A DNA stretch of 64,000 nucleotides from Streptomyces sp. SN-593 (GCF_016756395.1 NZ_AP018365.1:558001-622000); one strand, 5' to 3'; shown: positions 16,952 through 26,289, counted from the stretch's first letter. Translations and numbers: made by a program. The notes: generated by a model from the letters alone, not told the origin.

Positions 16952-17946
16952 GCACCGATCCGACCGCTCCGGCGCAGGGCTCCGGCCGCCGCGGCGAGCC
17001 ACCGCCCGGCAGGGCCCGCATCGTGGTGCTGGGCAGCGCCAACATGGACCTGGCGGCCTACACGCGGGTGGCGCCGGCGCGCGGCGAGACCGTCACCGGG
17101 GAGGCGTTCCGCACCGTGGCCGGCGGGAAGGGCGCCAACCAGGCGATCGCGGCCGCGCGGGCGGGCGGCGCGGTGCGGTTCGTCGGCGCGGTGGGCGACG
17201 ACGACTTCGGGCCGCGGCTGCGCGCCGCGCTCGACGGCGCCGGGGTGGACACCGGCCCGCTGCGCACGGTGCCCGGGCCGAGCGGCATCGCCCACATCGT
17301 GGTGGACGGCGAGGGCCACAACGCGATCGTGGTGGTGCCGGGCGCGAACGGCACGGTGACCGGTCTCGCCGACGGCGACGAGGAGGTCATCGCCTCGGCC
17401 GGCGCGCTGCTGCTCCAGCTCGAACTTCCGCTGGCCGGCGTCGTCGCGGGCGCCCGGGCCGCCCGCCGGCACGGCGTCAGGACCGTGCTCACGCCCGCGC
17501 CGGCCCAGCCGCTGCCGGACGAACTCCTCGCGGCGACCGACCTGTTGGTGCCCAACGAGCACGAGGCCGCCGCGCTCAGCGGCTGCTCCGACCCGCGCGC
17601 CGCGGCCCGCGCGCTGCTCGACGCGGTGCCCGAGGTGGTGGTGACGCTGGGCGCGGCGGGCTGCCTGTACGCCACGCGCGGCCGCGAGCCGCTCGCGGTG
17701 CCGGCCCTGCCGGCGAAGGCGGTGGACACCACCGCGGCGGGCGACACCTTCGTGGGCGCGCTCGCGGTCGCGCTCGGCGAGGGGCGGCCGGTGCGGGACG
17801 CGCTGGCGTGGGCGACGGCCGCCTCGGCGCTGTCGGTGGAGCGCGAGGGCGCGTCGTCCTCGATGCCGTCGCGCGCGCGGATCGACGAGCGGGCGGCGCC
17901 CGGCGCCCACGCCGCCGGACGACCGGGGATGCCACCGCCCCGATGA
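16948..17946 (+). CDS. ribokinase-like PfkB carbohydrate kinase
   Basis: 332 aa, ATG overlapping paralogue D's stop. Both PfkB signatures are present: G-G-K-G-A-N-Q-A-I-A-A-A-R near residue 50 and D-T-T-A-A-G-D-T-F-V-G-A with the catalytic Asp in the second. The N-terminal V-V-L-G-S-A-N-M-D-L and substrate-side G-S-A-N-M-D resemble ribokinase rather than fructokinase or adenosine kinase. It would phosphorylate ribose, or a ribose-containing product, to the 5-phosphate in the cytoplasm and feed the pentose phosphate pathway. Its position directly behind four glycohydrolases is the main argument that they release free ribose. Confidence 0.9.
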   Translation: MSTDPTAPAQGSGRRGEPPPGRARIVVLGSANMDLAAYTRVAPARGETVTGEAFRTVAGGKGANQAIAAARAGGAVRFVGAVGDDDFGPRLRAALDGAGVDTGPLRTVPGPSGIAHIVVDGEGHNAIVVVPGANGTVTGLADGDEEVIASAGALLLQLELPLAGVVAGARAARRHGVRTVLTPAPAQPLPDELLAATDLLVPNEHEAAALSGCSDPRAAARALLDAVPEVVVTLGAAGCLYATRGREPLAVPALPAKAVDTTAAGDTFVGALAVALGEGRPVRDALAWATAASALSVEREGASSSMPSRARIDERAAPGAHAAGRPGMPPPR

Positions 17947-18063
17947 ACGGCGGCAGCCGGCCGGACCGCCGCGGAGGGGCCGTACGGCCGGCTGCCCGCG
18001 CACCGCTGACGGCCCGGCCCGCCGACCGACACACCGCGCCCTCCCGGCCCCGGCCCCGGCCCT

Positions 18064-18098
18064 GACCACCGACCACCGACCACCGACCACCGACCACC
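18064..18098. repeat. 7-bp tandem repeat GACCACC x5
   Basis: Five perfect head-to-tail GACCACC units in the 250-bp gap between the ribokinase and the CoA-transferase. It is the only sizeable gap in the 11.3-20.6 kb run and shows no hairpin, so read-through is possible. Confidence 0.9.
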
Positions 18099-18196
18099 GA
18101 CCGAAACCGATGACCGTACGAACCGACGAGCAAGGAACGGCGTCCCGGTGAACCCGCCGGCCGCCGCGGCACGTTGACGAAGCCGAGGTAGCTCCC

Positions 18197-19600
18197 ATGC
18201 AGCACCCCCATACCGGCGAGACCCGCCCCGACGCACAGTTCCCCCACCGCCCCGCGCCCGCCCGGGACGGGGCCCCGGCCACCACCGCTACCGGGACCGC
18301 CGCCCCGGCCACCACCGGGACCGCCGCCGGCTCCACGGCCGAACCGGCCACCGGCGCGGCCGTTCCGCCGCCGCGGCCCGAGCCGTCGGGCGCGGCGCCC
18401 GGTCGCCCGCCGACCGGTGGCCCGTTGGAGGGCATGCGGGTCCTGGACCTGGCCACCCTCTTCGCCGGGCCCGGCGCGGCGACCTTCCTCGGCGACTTCG
18501 GCGCCGACGTGGTCAAGGTGGAGCACCCGCGCAAGCCGGACCCGTCGCGCGGCCACGGCCCGAGCAAGGACGGCGTGGGCCTGTGGTGGAAGCACCTCGG
18601 CCGCAACAAGCGCACCATGACGCTCGACCTGTCCACCCCCGGCGGCCGGGACGTCCTGCTCCGGCTCGTGGCGTCCGCCGACGTCGTCATCGAGAACTTC
18701 CGGCCGGGCACGCTGGAGCGCTGGGGCCTGGGCTGGGAGGAGCTGTCGGCGGCGAACCCCCGGCTGGTGCTGGCCCGGGTGACCGCGTTCGGGCAGTTCG
18801 GGCCGTACTCCGGGCGGCCCGGCTTCGGCACCCTCGCCGAGGCGATGAGCGGGTTCGCGTCGGCGACCGGGGAGCCCGAGGGCCCGCCCACGCTCCCGCC
18901 GTTCGGCCTCGCCGACTCCGTGGCCGCGCTGGCCACCGCGTACGCCGTGATGGCCGCCCTCGCCGGCCGGGACCGCACCGGCACCGGCCAGGTGGTGGAC
19001 ATGGCCATCATCGAGCCGATGCTCGCGGTGCTCGGCCCGCAGCTCGTCTGGTACGACCAGCTCGGCTACGTCCAGCCCCGGATGGGCAACCGCTCCACCA
19101 ACAACGCGCCGCGCAACACCTACCGGACCGCCGACGGAGCGTGGCTCGCGGTGTCCTCCTCCGCGCAGTCGATCGCGGAGCGGGTGATGCGGCTGGTCGG
19201 GCGGCCGGAGCTGGTCGACGAGCCGTGGTTCGCCACCGGCACCGGCCGCGCCGCGCACGCCGACGAGATCGACGCCGCGGTCGGCGGCTGGATAGCCGGC
19301 CACGACCGCGCCGAGGTGGTCGCGGCCTTCGAGGAGGCGCAGGCCGCGGTCGCGCCGATCTACGACGTGCGGGACGTGATGGCCGATCCGCAGTACGGCG
19401 CGCTCGGCACCGTCGCGTCGGTGGAGGACGCGGAGTTGGGGCCGATGCGGATGCAGAACGTGCTGTTCCGCCTGTCCGGCACCCCCGGCGCGATCCGCTG
19501 GACCGGCCGCCCGCACGGTGCCGACACCGACGCGGTGCTGACCGAACTCGGCCTGGACGGGCCGAGGATCGCCGCGCTGCGGGCGGAGGGCGCGCTGTGA
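18197..19600 (+). CDS. class III CoA-transferase (CaiB/BaiF family)
   Basis: 467 aa. The first 75 residues are Ala/Thr/Pro-rich and likely disordered. The family fold begins at P-L-E-G-M-R-V-L-D-L-A-T-L-F-A-G-P. Conserved points include D-F-G-A-D-V-V-K-V-E-H-P, the R-N-K-R-T-M-T-L-D-L motif, the G-F-G-T-L-A-E-A-M-S-G-F and Q-V-V-D-M-A-I-I-E-P-M segment with the catalytic Asp, and N-N-A-P-R-N-T-Y-R-T. Such enzymes move CoA from an acyl-CoA donor to a carboxylic acid. Coupled by GTGA to a CoA lyase, it probably activates a hydroxy-dicarboxylic acid (malate- or citramalate-like) for cleavage. No hydratase gene is present, so an itaconate route would be incomplete. Confidence 0.9.
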   Translation: MQHPHTGETRPDAQFPHRPAPARDGAPATTATGTAAPATTGTAAGSTAEPATGAAVPPPRPEPSGAAPGRPPTGGPLEGMRVLDLATLFAGPGAATFLGDFGADVVKVEHPRKPDPSRGHGPSKDGVGLWWKHLGRNKRTMTLDLSTPGGRDVLLRLVASADVVIENFRPGTLERWGLGWEELSAANPRLVLARVTAFGQFGPYSGRPGFGTLAEAMSGFASATGEPEGPPTLPPFGLADSVAALATAYAVMAALAGRDRTGTGQVVDMAIIEPMLAVLGPQLVWYDQLGYVQPRMGNRSTNNAPRNTYRTADGAWLAVSSSAQSIAERVMRLVGRPELVDEPWFATGTGRAAHADEIDAAVGGWIAGHDRAEVVAAFEEAQAAVAPIYDVRDVMADPQYGALGTVASVEDAELGPMRMQNVLFRLSGTPGAIRWTGRPHGADTDAVLTELGLDGPRIAALRAEGAL

Positions 19601-20619
19601 GCGCCGGAACCCGCGCGGCGCGCTCCCCCGAGGACTCCACCGAACACAACGCCGAGGGCACCGCCGAACACCTCGCCGGGCCCTCCGCCGCCCACGGCCC
19701 CGCCGACGGCCCGACCGCGGCGCAGGACGCGCGCGCCGGTTCCGGGGAGGCCCGCCCCGAGGCCGGCGACGTCTTCCTGACCTGGCTCTACGTCCCGGGG
19801 GACCGGCCCGACGTGGTGGCGAAGGCACTGCGTTCGGGCGCGGACGTCGTCCTGGTCGACCTGGAGGACGCGGTGGCCCCCGCCCGCAAGGAGTACGCGC
19901 GGGCCGCCACCGCCGAGTTGCTCGCCGGCCCGGTGCCGGGACCGGCGCGCGTGCACGTGCGCGTCAACGCCCTGGACGGCCCCTTCCTCACCGCGGACCT
20001 CGCGGCCCTCGCCGGGCTGCCGGGGCTCGGCGGGCTGCGGCTGCCGAAGGTGACCGGGCCCGGCGACGTGGCGTCGGTGCTGGAGCGGTACGCCGACCTG
20101 GCCGGGACGGACGCCGCCGTACCGGGCCTGTACCCGCTGCTGGAGTCGGCGCTCGGCCTGGAGAACGCCTTCGCCATCGCCACCGCCTCCCCCGCGGTGC
20201 GCGGTATCGCACTGGGCGAGGCCGACCTGCGCGCCGACCTCGGCGTGGCCGGGGAGGACGCGCTCGGCTGGCCACGGGTCCGGACCGTGGTGGCCGCCCG
20301 AGCGGCGGGGTTGGCCCCGCCCGCCCAGTCCGTCTACCCCGACGTCCGCGACCTGGAGGGCCTGGACGCGTCCTGCCGCCGCGGCCGCGACCTCGGCTTC
20401 GTCGGCCGCACCGCCATCCATCCCCGCCAGCTCCCGGTCATCGCCCGCGCCTACCTCCCCACCCCCGAGCAGGTGGAGGCCGCCCGCGAGACGGTGGACG
20501 CGGCCGCCGCCTCTCCCGGTGCCCTGGCCCTCCCCGACGGCCGGTTCGTCGATCCCGCGGTGGTGGCCGGCGCCCGCCGCGTCCTCGCCCTCGCCGCCCG
20601 CGCGCAGGCCCGCCCCTGA
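19597..20619 (+). CDS. HpcH/HpaI-family CoA ester lyase (citrate lyase beta-like)
   Basis: 340 aa from a GTG overlapping the CoA-transferase stop. After a disordered 55-residue N-terminus the barrel begins F-L-T-W-L-Y-V-P-G-D-R-P-D. Recognisable are D-V-V-L-V-D-L-E-D-A-V, the R-V-N-A-L-D-G phosphate/CoA segment, L-P-L-L-E-S-A-L-G with the metal-binding Glu, and G-E-A-D-L-R-A-D-L-G with the metal-binding Asp. Members split malyl-, citramalyl- or methylmalyl-CoA to acetyl-CoA and an oxo acid. With the CoA-transferase it makes a two-step acid-cleaving module. The actual acid is unknown. Confidence 0.9.
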   Translation: MSAGTRAARSPEDSTEHNAEGTAEHLAGPSAAHGPADGPTAAQDARAGSGEARPEAGDVFLTWLYVPGDRPDVVAKALRSGADVVLVDLEDAVAPARKEYARAATAELLAGPVPGPARVHVRVNALDGPFLTADLAALAGLPGLGGLRLPKVTGPGDVASVLERYADLAGTDAAVPGLYPLLESALGLENAFAIATASPAVRGIALGEADLRADLGVAGEDALGWPRVRTVVAARAAGLAPPAQSVYPDVRDLEGLDASCRRGRDLGFVGRTAIHPRQLPVIARAYLPTPEQVEAARETVDAAAASPGALALPDGRFVDPAVVAGARRVLALAARAQARP

Positions 20620-20680
20620 GCGCCGACGCCGGCTGACCGCCGACCGCACCCCGGCGCCACCCCGGCGCCACGCCGGCGTG

Positions 20681-20754
20681 CCGACATACTGAGATACCGA
20701 CATACCGCCACGGCGCGCACCGGCACCCGGCGGCACGCACCGGCACCCGGCGGC
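20681..20754. repeat. short direct repeats after the CoA lyase
   Basis: CCGACATAC occurs at 20681 and 20697, and an 18-bp unit beginning GCACCGGCACCCGG occurs at 20717 and again at 20737. A palindrome CACGCCGGCGTG (20669-20680) lies just before and could be part of transcription termination. No gene is seen in 20620-21140. Confidence 0.7.
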
Positions 20755-20952
20755 GCAGGCCGGTACCGGCCGCTACGGGGCCGGACACGGGCCGCCGACT
20801 CCGGAACCTCCGGACGTCGGCGGCCCGTTGCCGTGGTCCGGGGCCCCGCGTCCTCGGCGGCCCCGCGTCCTCAACGGGCGCCCCGACCCGGCCGGTACGC
20901 GTGCAGGCGGGACCGGTCCTCCCGGCGCGGCGGGCTCCGGCCGCACCGGGCG

Positions 20953-20964
20953 TGAAATGATTCA
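20953..20964. promoter_or_regulatory. distal rhamnose operator TGAA-ATGA-TTCA
   Basis: It matches the TGAA-N4-TTCA pattern found at the other rhamnose-linked promoters in this window. It lies about 150 bp upstream of the proximal operator, a spacing that suits a second repressor site. Confidence 0.6.
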
Positions 20965-21065
20965 TCACACCGGCTCCCGGCAGGGGCCGCCGTGTGGCGC
21001 GCGGAACGGGCGCGCGGCGGCGCGGAGGCGTCATACCACCTGCCGTGGACAGGCCGTCGTATGCC

Positions 21066-21094
21066 TTGACAGTGCTCCGGGACGGTCCTATCTT
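21066..21094 (+). promoter_or_regulatory. promoter of the rhamnose operon
   Basis: TTGACA at 21066-21071, a 17-bp spacer and TATCTT at 21089-21094 make a near-consensus housekeeping promoter, rare in this GC-rich DNA. The operator at 21102-21113 covers the expected transcription start. Confidence 0.85.
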
Positions 21095-21101
21095 CATGGC
21101 G

Positions 21102-21113
21102 TGAATCGATTCA
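21102..21113. promoter_or_regulatory. proximal rhamnose operator TGAATCGATTCA
   Basis: A perfect 12-bp palindrome seven bases after the -10 box, placed to block initiation. It has the same TGAA-N4-TTCA form as the sites at the LacI gene (30.7-30.8 kb) and the rhamnosidase gene (45.2-45.3 kb). Confidence 0.85.
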
Positions 21114-21140
21114 TTTCCCACATCCGGCGGAGGGTCTCCC

Positions 21141-22307
21141 ATGCCTGAGCTGTCAGCGGTGAAGGCGGCGCTGAGGGCGCAGGTGATCGAGACCCCGTCC
21201 TGGGGCTACGGCAACTCCGGCACCCGGTTCAAGGTCTTCGCCGAACCGGGCGTGCCCCGCGACCCGTTCGAGAAGCTGGACGACGCCGCGCAGGTGCACG
21301 CCGCCACCGGGGCGGCCCCCGTGGTCTCCCTGCACATCCCGTGGGACGCGGTCGGCGACTACGAAGCGCTGGCCCGGCACGCGAAGGAGCGCGGGCTGCG
21401 GCTCGGCGCGGTGAACGCGAACGTCTTCCAGGACGACGCGTACCGGCTCGGCTCCGTGGCCCATCCCGACCCGAAGGTGCGCCGCCAGGCGGTCGACCAC
21501 CTGCTGGCCTGCGTCGACATCATGGACGCGACCGGCTCGCGCGACCTGAAGCTGTGGTTCGCCGACGGCACCAACTACCCCGGGCAGGACGACATCACCG
21601 GCCGCCAGGACCGCCTGGCCGAGGCCCTCGCCGAGGTGTACGCCCGCCTCGGCGACCAGCAGCGGATCCTGCTGGAGTACAAGCTCTTCGAGCCGTCCTT
21701 CTACACCACCGACCTGCCGGACTGGGGGACGTCCTACGCGCACTGCCTCGCGCTGGGCGAGCGCGCGCAGGTCGTGGTGGACACCGGCCACCACGCGCCG
21801 GGCACCAACATCGAGTTCATCGTCGCGTTCCTGCTGCGCCAGGGGAAGCTGGGCGGCTTCGACTTCAACTCCCGGTTCTACGCCGACGACGACCTGATGG
21901 CGGGCGCCGCCGACCCGTTCCAGCTCTTCCGCATCCTGCACGAGGTGGCCAAGAACGGCGGCTTCGCGGCGGAGACGGGCGTGGCGTTCCTGCTCGACCA
22001 GTGCCACAACATCGAGGGCAAGATCCCCGCGGTCATCCGCTCGGTGATGAACGTCCAGGAGGCCACCGCCAAGGCACTGCTGGTCGACCTCGACGCGCTG
22101 CGTGCCGCGCAGTCGGCGGGCGACGTGCTGGGCGCCAACGCGGTGCTGATGGACGCCTACAACACGGACGTGCGGCCGCTGCTGGCCGAGGTGCGCGAGG
22201 AGCAGGGGCTCGACCCCGACCCGCTGGCGGCCTACCGTGCTTCCGGTCACCAGGAGCGGATCGTCGCGGAGCGCGTGGGCGGCACCCAGGCCGGCTGGGG
22301 CGCGTAA
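21141..22307 (+). CDS. rhaI: L-rhamnose isomerase, RhaI type
   Basis: 388 aa; converts L-rhamnose to L-rhamnulose in the cytoplasm using two divalent metals. The fold is a xylose-isomerase-like TIM barrel. Useful markers are F-G-E-P (here F-A-E-P-G-V-P-R-D-P), V-S-L-H-I-P-W-D, L-K-L-W-F-A-D-G-T-N-Y-P-G-Q-D, L-E-Y-K-L-F-E-P-S-F-Y, V-D-T-G-H-H-A-P-G-T-N-I-E and F-D-F-N-S-R-F-Y-A-D-D-D. These resemble the Pseudomonas/actinomycete RhaI group more than E. coli RhaA. The ATG at 21141 follows GGAGGGTC. It is the first gene of the operon, with kinase and aldolase downstream. Confidence 0.9.
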   Translation: MPELSAVKAALRAQVIETPSWGYGNSGTRFKVFAEPGVPRDPFEKLDDAAQVHAATGAAPVVSLHIPWDAVGDYEALARHAKERGLRLGAVNANVFQDDAYRLGSVAHPDPKVRRQAVDHLLACVDIMDATGSRDLKLWFADGTNYPGQDDITGRQDRLAEALAEVYARLGDQQRILLEYKLFEPSFYTTDLPDWGTSYAHCLALGERAQVVVDTGHHAPGTNIEFIVAFLLRQGKLGGFDFNSRFYADDDLMAGAADPFQLFRILHEVAKNGGFAAETGVAFLLDQCHNIEGKIPAVIRSVMNVQEATAKALLVDLDALRAAQSAGDVLGANAVLMDAYNTDVRPLLAEVREEQGLDPDPLAAYRASGHQERIVAERVGGTQAGWGA

Positions 22308-22559
22308 CCCGGCACGCGGGCAGGCGCGACCCACCGCGCCCGCCCGACCGCCCGATCCGACCGCCCGGCGTACCCGACCTACGCGCCCGACAGACCGGCG
22401 TACCCGACCGACCCGCCCGCCCGACCGGCCCGGACCGCCGAGCCCGGTCCCGACCCCGCCAGGCCCGTACCCGTCGTCCGCATCCGCCCGCCGCGCCGTC
22501 CGCCCCGTCCCCGTCCGACCCGCACGCCACCCGCCGCACACCGAAGGAAGACGACCGTC

Positions 22560-24599
22560 ATGACCCTGCCTCCCGAGGCCGCCGCGCTGCTCGCGCGTTC
22601 CCACCGACTGGGCGCCGACCCCCGCAACACCAACTACGCGGGCGGCAACACCTCCGCGAAGGGCACCTCCCCCGACCCGGTGACCGGTACCGACACCGAG
22701 CTGATGTGGGTCAAGGGCTCGGGGGGCGACCTCGGCACGCTGCGCGAGCCCGGTCTCGCGGTGCTGCGGCTGGACCGCCTGCGCGCGCTCACCGAGGTCT
22801 ACCCGGGTGTGGAGCGCGAGGACGAGATGGTCGCCGCGTTCGACTACTGCCTGCACGGCAAGGGCGGCGCGGCCCCCTCCATCGACACCGCGATGCACGG
22901 CCTGGTGGACGCCGCGCACGTGGACCACCTGCACCCCGACTCCGGTATCGCGCTGGCCTGCGCGGCCGACGGCGAGGCCCTCACGAAGGAGTGCTTCGGC
23001 GACACCGTGGTGTGGGTGCCCTGGCGCCGGCCCGGCTTCCAACTCGGCCTGGACATCGCCGCGGTGAAGGAGGCCAACCCGAAGGCGATCGGCTGCGTGC
23101 TCGGCGGCCACGGCATCACCGCGTGGGGCGCGACGAGCGAGGAGTGCGAGCGCAACTCGCTGCACATCATCCGCACCGCCGAGACCTTCCTCGAACAGCG
23201 CGGCAGGGCCGAGCCGTTCGGCCCCGTGCTCGACGGGTACGACCCGCTGCCGGCCGAGGGGCGCCGGGCCCGCGCGGCCGCGCTCGCGCCGCTGCTGCGC
23301 GGCCTGGCGTCCGCCGACCGCCCGCAGGTCGGCCACTTCACCGACACCCCCGAGGTGCTGGACTTCCTCGCGCGCGCCGAGCACCCGCGGCTGGCCGCCC
23401 TGGGCACCTCCTGCCCGGACCACTTCCTGCGCACCAAGGTCCGCCCGATGGTCCTGGACCTGCCGCCGTCCGCTTCCCTGGACGACGCCAAGGCCCGCCT
23501 GAGGGAACTGCACGCGCAGTACCGCGCGGAGTACGCCGCCTACTACGAGCGGCACGCCGCGCCCGACTCCCCCGCCATGCGCGGCGCCGACCCGGCGATC
23601 GTGCTGGTACCGGGCGTCGGCATGTTCAGCTACGGCAAGGACAAGCAGACCGCGCGCGTGGCGGGCGAGTTCTACGTCAACGCGATCAACGTGATGCGCG
23701 GCGCCGAGGCGGTCTCGACCTACCAGCCGATCGAGGAGTCGGAGAAGTTCCGCATCGAGTACTGGGAGCTGGAGGAGGCCAAGCTGCGCCGGATGCCGGC
23801 ACCGAAGCCGCTGGCCACCCGGATCGCGCTGGTCACCGGCGCCGGCTCGGGCATCGGCAAGGCCATCGCGCACCGGCTGGCGGCCGAGGGCGCCTGCGTG
23901 GTCGTCGCCGACCTCGACGCGGCGGGCGCGGCCGCCGTGGCGGAGGAGTTGGGCGGTCCGGACAAGGCCGTCGCGGTGACGGTGGACGTGACGTCCGAGG
24001 AGCAGATCGCGGACTCCTTCGCACAGGCGCTGCTCGCCTTCGGCGGGGTGGACCTGGTGGTCAACAACGCGGGCATCTCCATCTCCAAACCGCTGCTGGA
24101 GACCACCGCGAAGGACTGGGACCTCCAGCACGACATCATGGCCCGCGGCTCGTTCCTGGTCTCCCGCGAGGCCGCCCGCGTGATGACCGAGCAGGGCCTG
24201 GGCGGCGACATCGTCTACATCGCGTCGAAGAACGCGGTCTTCGCCGGCCCCAACAACATCGCCTACTCGGCGACCAAGGCCGACCAGGCCCACCAGGTGC
24301 GGCTGCTGGCCGCCGAGTTGGGTGAGCACGGCATCCGCGTCAACGGCGTCAACCCCGACGGCGTGGTCCGCGGCTCCGGCATCTTCGCCGGCGGCTGGGG
24401 CGCCCAGCGCGCCGCGGTCTACGGCGTCGAGGAGTCCGAACTCGGCAAGTTCTACGCCCAACGCACCCTGCTGAAGCGGGAGGTGCTGCCCGAGCACGTG
24501 GCGAACGCGGTGTTCGCGCTGACCGGCGGCGACCTCACGCACACCACGGGCCTGCACGTCCCCGTGGACGCGGGCGTCGCGGCGGCGTTCCTGCGCTGA
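22560..24599 (+). CDS. rhaEW: bifunctional rhamnulose-1-phosphate aldolase / lactaldehyde dehydrogenase
   Basis: 679 aa, two domains. The N-terminal 400 residues are a class II aldolase with its metal ligands in H-V-D-H-L-H-P-D-S-G and G-G-H-G-I-T-A-W-G; it splits L-rhamnulose-1-phosphate into DHAP and L-lactaldehyde. From about residue 420 a short-chain dehydrogenase domain follows with the NAD loop V-T-G-A-G-S-G-I-G and the catalytic Y-S-A-T-K; it is expected to oxidise lactaldehyde to L-lactate. The order and size match the RhaEW (YuxG) fusion. It is the only aldolase in the operon. The 250-bp gap before it is Arg/Pro-codon-like low complexity without a hairpin. Confidence 0.92.
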   Translation: MTLPPEAAALLARSHRLGADPRNTNYAGGNTSAKGTSPDPVTGTDTELMWVKGSGGDLGTLREPGLAVLRLDRLRALTEVYPGVEREDEMVAAFDYCLHGKGGAAPSIDTAMHGLVDAAHVDHLHPDSGIALACAADGEALTKECFGDTVVWVPWRRPGFQLGLDIAAVKEANPKAIGCVLGGHGITAWGATSEECERNSLHIIRTAETFLEQRGRAEPFGPVLDGYDPLPAEGRRARAAALAPLLRGLASADRPQVGHFTDTPEVLDFLARAEHPRLAALGTSCPDHFLRTKVRPMVLDLPPSASLDDAKARLRELHAQYRAEYAAYYERHAAPDSPAMRGADPAIVLVPGVGMFSYGKDKQTARVAGEFYVNAINVMRGAEAVSTYQPIEESEKFRIEYWELEEAKLRRMPAPKPLATRIALVTGAGSGIGKAIAHRLAAEGACVVVADLDAAGAAAVAEELGGPDKAVAVTVDVTSEEQIADSFAQALLAFGGVDLVVNNAGISISKPLLETTAKDWDLQHDIMARGSFLVSREAARVMTEQGLGGDIVYIASKNAVFAGPNNIAYSATKADQAHQVRLLAAELGEHGIRVNGVNPDGVVRGSGIFAGGWGAQRAAVYGVEESELGKFYAQRTLLKREVLPEHVANAVFALTGGDLTHTTGLHVPVDAGVAAAFLR

Positions 24600-24804
24600 G
24601 CCGCGCCGGCTCCGGCCGCGCACCGGGCCACCGTGCCGGTGCGCGGCCGGGCCGCTCCCGCCCGTCCCCGACATCCACCCGCACCCGCTCCGTCCCGCGA
24701 CGCCCGCCCGCACCCGCCCCGTCCCGCGACGCCCGCCCGCACCCGCCCGCACCCGCCCGACGTACGGCGCCACGCCGCACCGAGCCGCACCCGAGGTAAC
24801 CGCC

Positions 24805-26289
24805 GTGCCCCGCAGCCCTTCCTCCGCCTTCCCGTCCGCCTTCGCCGCCGCCGACCTCGGAGCCACCAGCGGCCGCGTCATGGTCGGCCGGGTCGGCCCG
24901 GCGAACCTCGACCTGAGCGAGGCGCACCGCTTCCCCAACCGCCCGGTCCAGGCGGGCGGCAGCCTGCACTGGGACGTACTGAGCCTGTACCAGGGGGTGG
25001 TGGACGGGTTGCGGGAGGCGGCGCGCTCCGGCGGCGTCACCTCCGTCGGGGTCGACTCCTGGGCGGTGGACTACGGGCTGCTGGACGCCGACGGCCGGCT
25101 CCTGGGCAACCCCTACCACTACCGCGACGACCGCACGCAGGAGGCCGTGCCCCGGGTGTGGGAGGCGGTGCCGGCCGAGGAGCTGTACCGGACCACCGGA
25201 CTGCAGCACCTGCCGTTCAACACCGTCTTCCAGCTCGGCGCGGCCCGCGGCAGCGCCCAACTGGCCGCCGCCCGGACGCTGTTGCTTGTGCCGGACCTGA
25301 TGGTGCACTGGCTGACCGGCACGGTGGGGGCCGAGTTGACCAACGCCTCCACCACCGCCCTGCTGGACGCGGCGACCGGCACCTGGTCCGGCGAGCTGCT
25401 CGGGCGGCTCGGCATCGACCCCGGGCTGTTCCCGGCGATCCGCCGACCCGGCGACGTGGCGGGCCCGTTGCTGCCGGAGGTGGCCCGCGCGACGGGCCTG
25501 GCCGAGGGCACCCCGGTGGTGACCGTCGCGTCCCACGACACCGCCTCCGCGGTGGCCGCCGTGCCCGCCGACCGGCCCGGGTTCGGCTACGTCTCCTGCG
25601 GCACCTGGTCGCTGGCCGGCCTCGAACTGGACCGGCCGGTCGTCACGGACGCGTCGCGGGCCGCGAACTTCACCAACGAACGCGGCATCGACGGCACGTT
25701 CCGGTTCCTGCGCAACATCATGGGTCTGTGGCTGCTGACGGAGACGCTGCGCACCTGGGCCGGCGAGGGGCTGCCGAGCGACCTCGCTCCCCTGCTGGCC
25801 CGCGCCGCCGAGGCGCCGCCGTTCGCGGCGCTGGTCGACCCCGACGCGCCGGAGTTCCTGGCCCCCGGCGACATGCCGGCGCGGATCACCGCGTACTGCC
25901 GGCGCACCGGCCAGCGGCCGCCGGCCGACCAAGGCGCCATGGTGCGCTGCATCCTGGAGAGCCTGGCCCTGGCGCACCGAGTGGCGCTGCGGACCGCGGC
26001 CGAGCTGTCCGGGCGCGACCTCGACGTGGTGCACCTGGTCGGCGGCGGCAGCCGCAACGACCTGCTGTGCCAGCTCACCGCCGACGCCACCGGGCTGCCG
26101 GTGGTGGCCGGGCCGACCGAGGCGACCGCGCTCGGCAACATCCTGGTGCAGGCCCGCGCCCACGGCCTGGTCGCCGACCACGCCGCCATGCGCCGCCTGG
26201 TGGCCGACACCCAGCACCTGCGGCACTACCGGCCGAGCGGCGATCCACACGCCTGGACGGCCGCGGCCGCCCGGGTCGGCCTGGGCTGA
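24805..26289 (+). CDS. rhaB: rhamnulokinase
   Basis: 494 aa, FGGY sugar-kinase family; phosphorylates L-rhamnulose at C1 with ATP. The start at 24805 is a GTG after CGAGGTAA. The ATP-binding elements are A-D-L-G-A-T-S-G-R-V-M at the N-terminus and C-G-T-W-S-L-A-G and G-G-G-S-R-N-D-L-L-C in the C-terminal half. G-V-D-S-W-A-V-D-Y-G-L is the RhaB-type substrate segment, with the catalytic Asp. T-E-A-T-A-L-G-N-I-L-V-Q-A ends the fold. Gene order isomerase, aldolase, kinase, then Lut is coherent for complete rhamnose breakdown. Confidence 0.93.
   Translation: MPRSPSSAFPSAFAAADLGATSGRVMVGRVGPANLDLSEAHRFPNRPVQAGGSLHWDVLSLYQGVVDGLREAARSGGVTSVGVDSWAVDYGLLDADGRLLGNPYHYRDDRTQEAVPRVWEAVPAEELYRTTGLQHLPFNTVFQLGAARGSAQLAAARTLLLVPDLMVHWLTGTVGAELTNASTTALLDAATGTWSGELLGRLGIDPGLFPAIRRPGDVAGPLLPEVARATGLAEGTPVVTVASHDTASAVAAVPADRPGFGYVSCGTWSLAGLELDRPVVTDASRAANFTNERGIDGTFRFLRNIMGLWLLTETLRTWAGEGLPSDLAPLLARAAEAPPFAALVDPDAPEFLAPGDMPARITAYCRRTGQRPPADQGAMVRCILESLALAHRVALRTAAELSGRDLDVVHLVGGGSRNDLLCQLTADATGLPVVAGPTEATALGNILVQARAHGLVADHAAMRRLVADTQHLRHYRPSGDPHAWTAAAARVGLG

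Noticed and set aside
21153-25040. A 1295-codon open frame on the minus strand across the rhamnose genes
   Set aside because: It is Arg/Gly/Val-rich, has no domain and runs antisense to three clear enzymes; long antisense frames are expected at this GC content.
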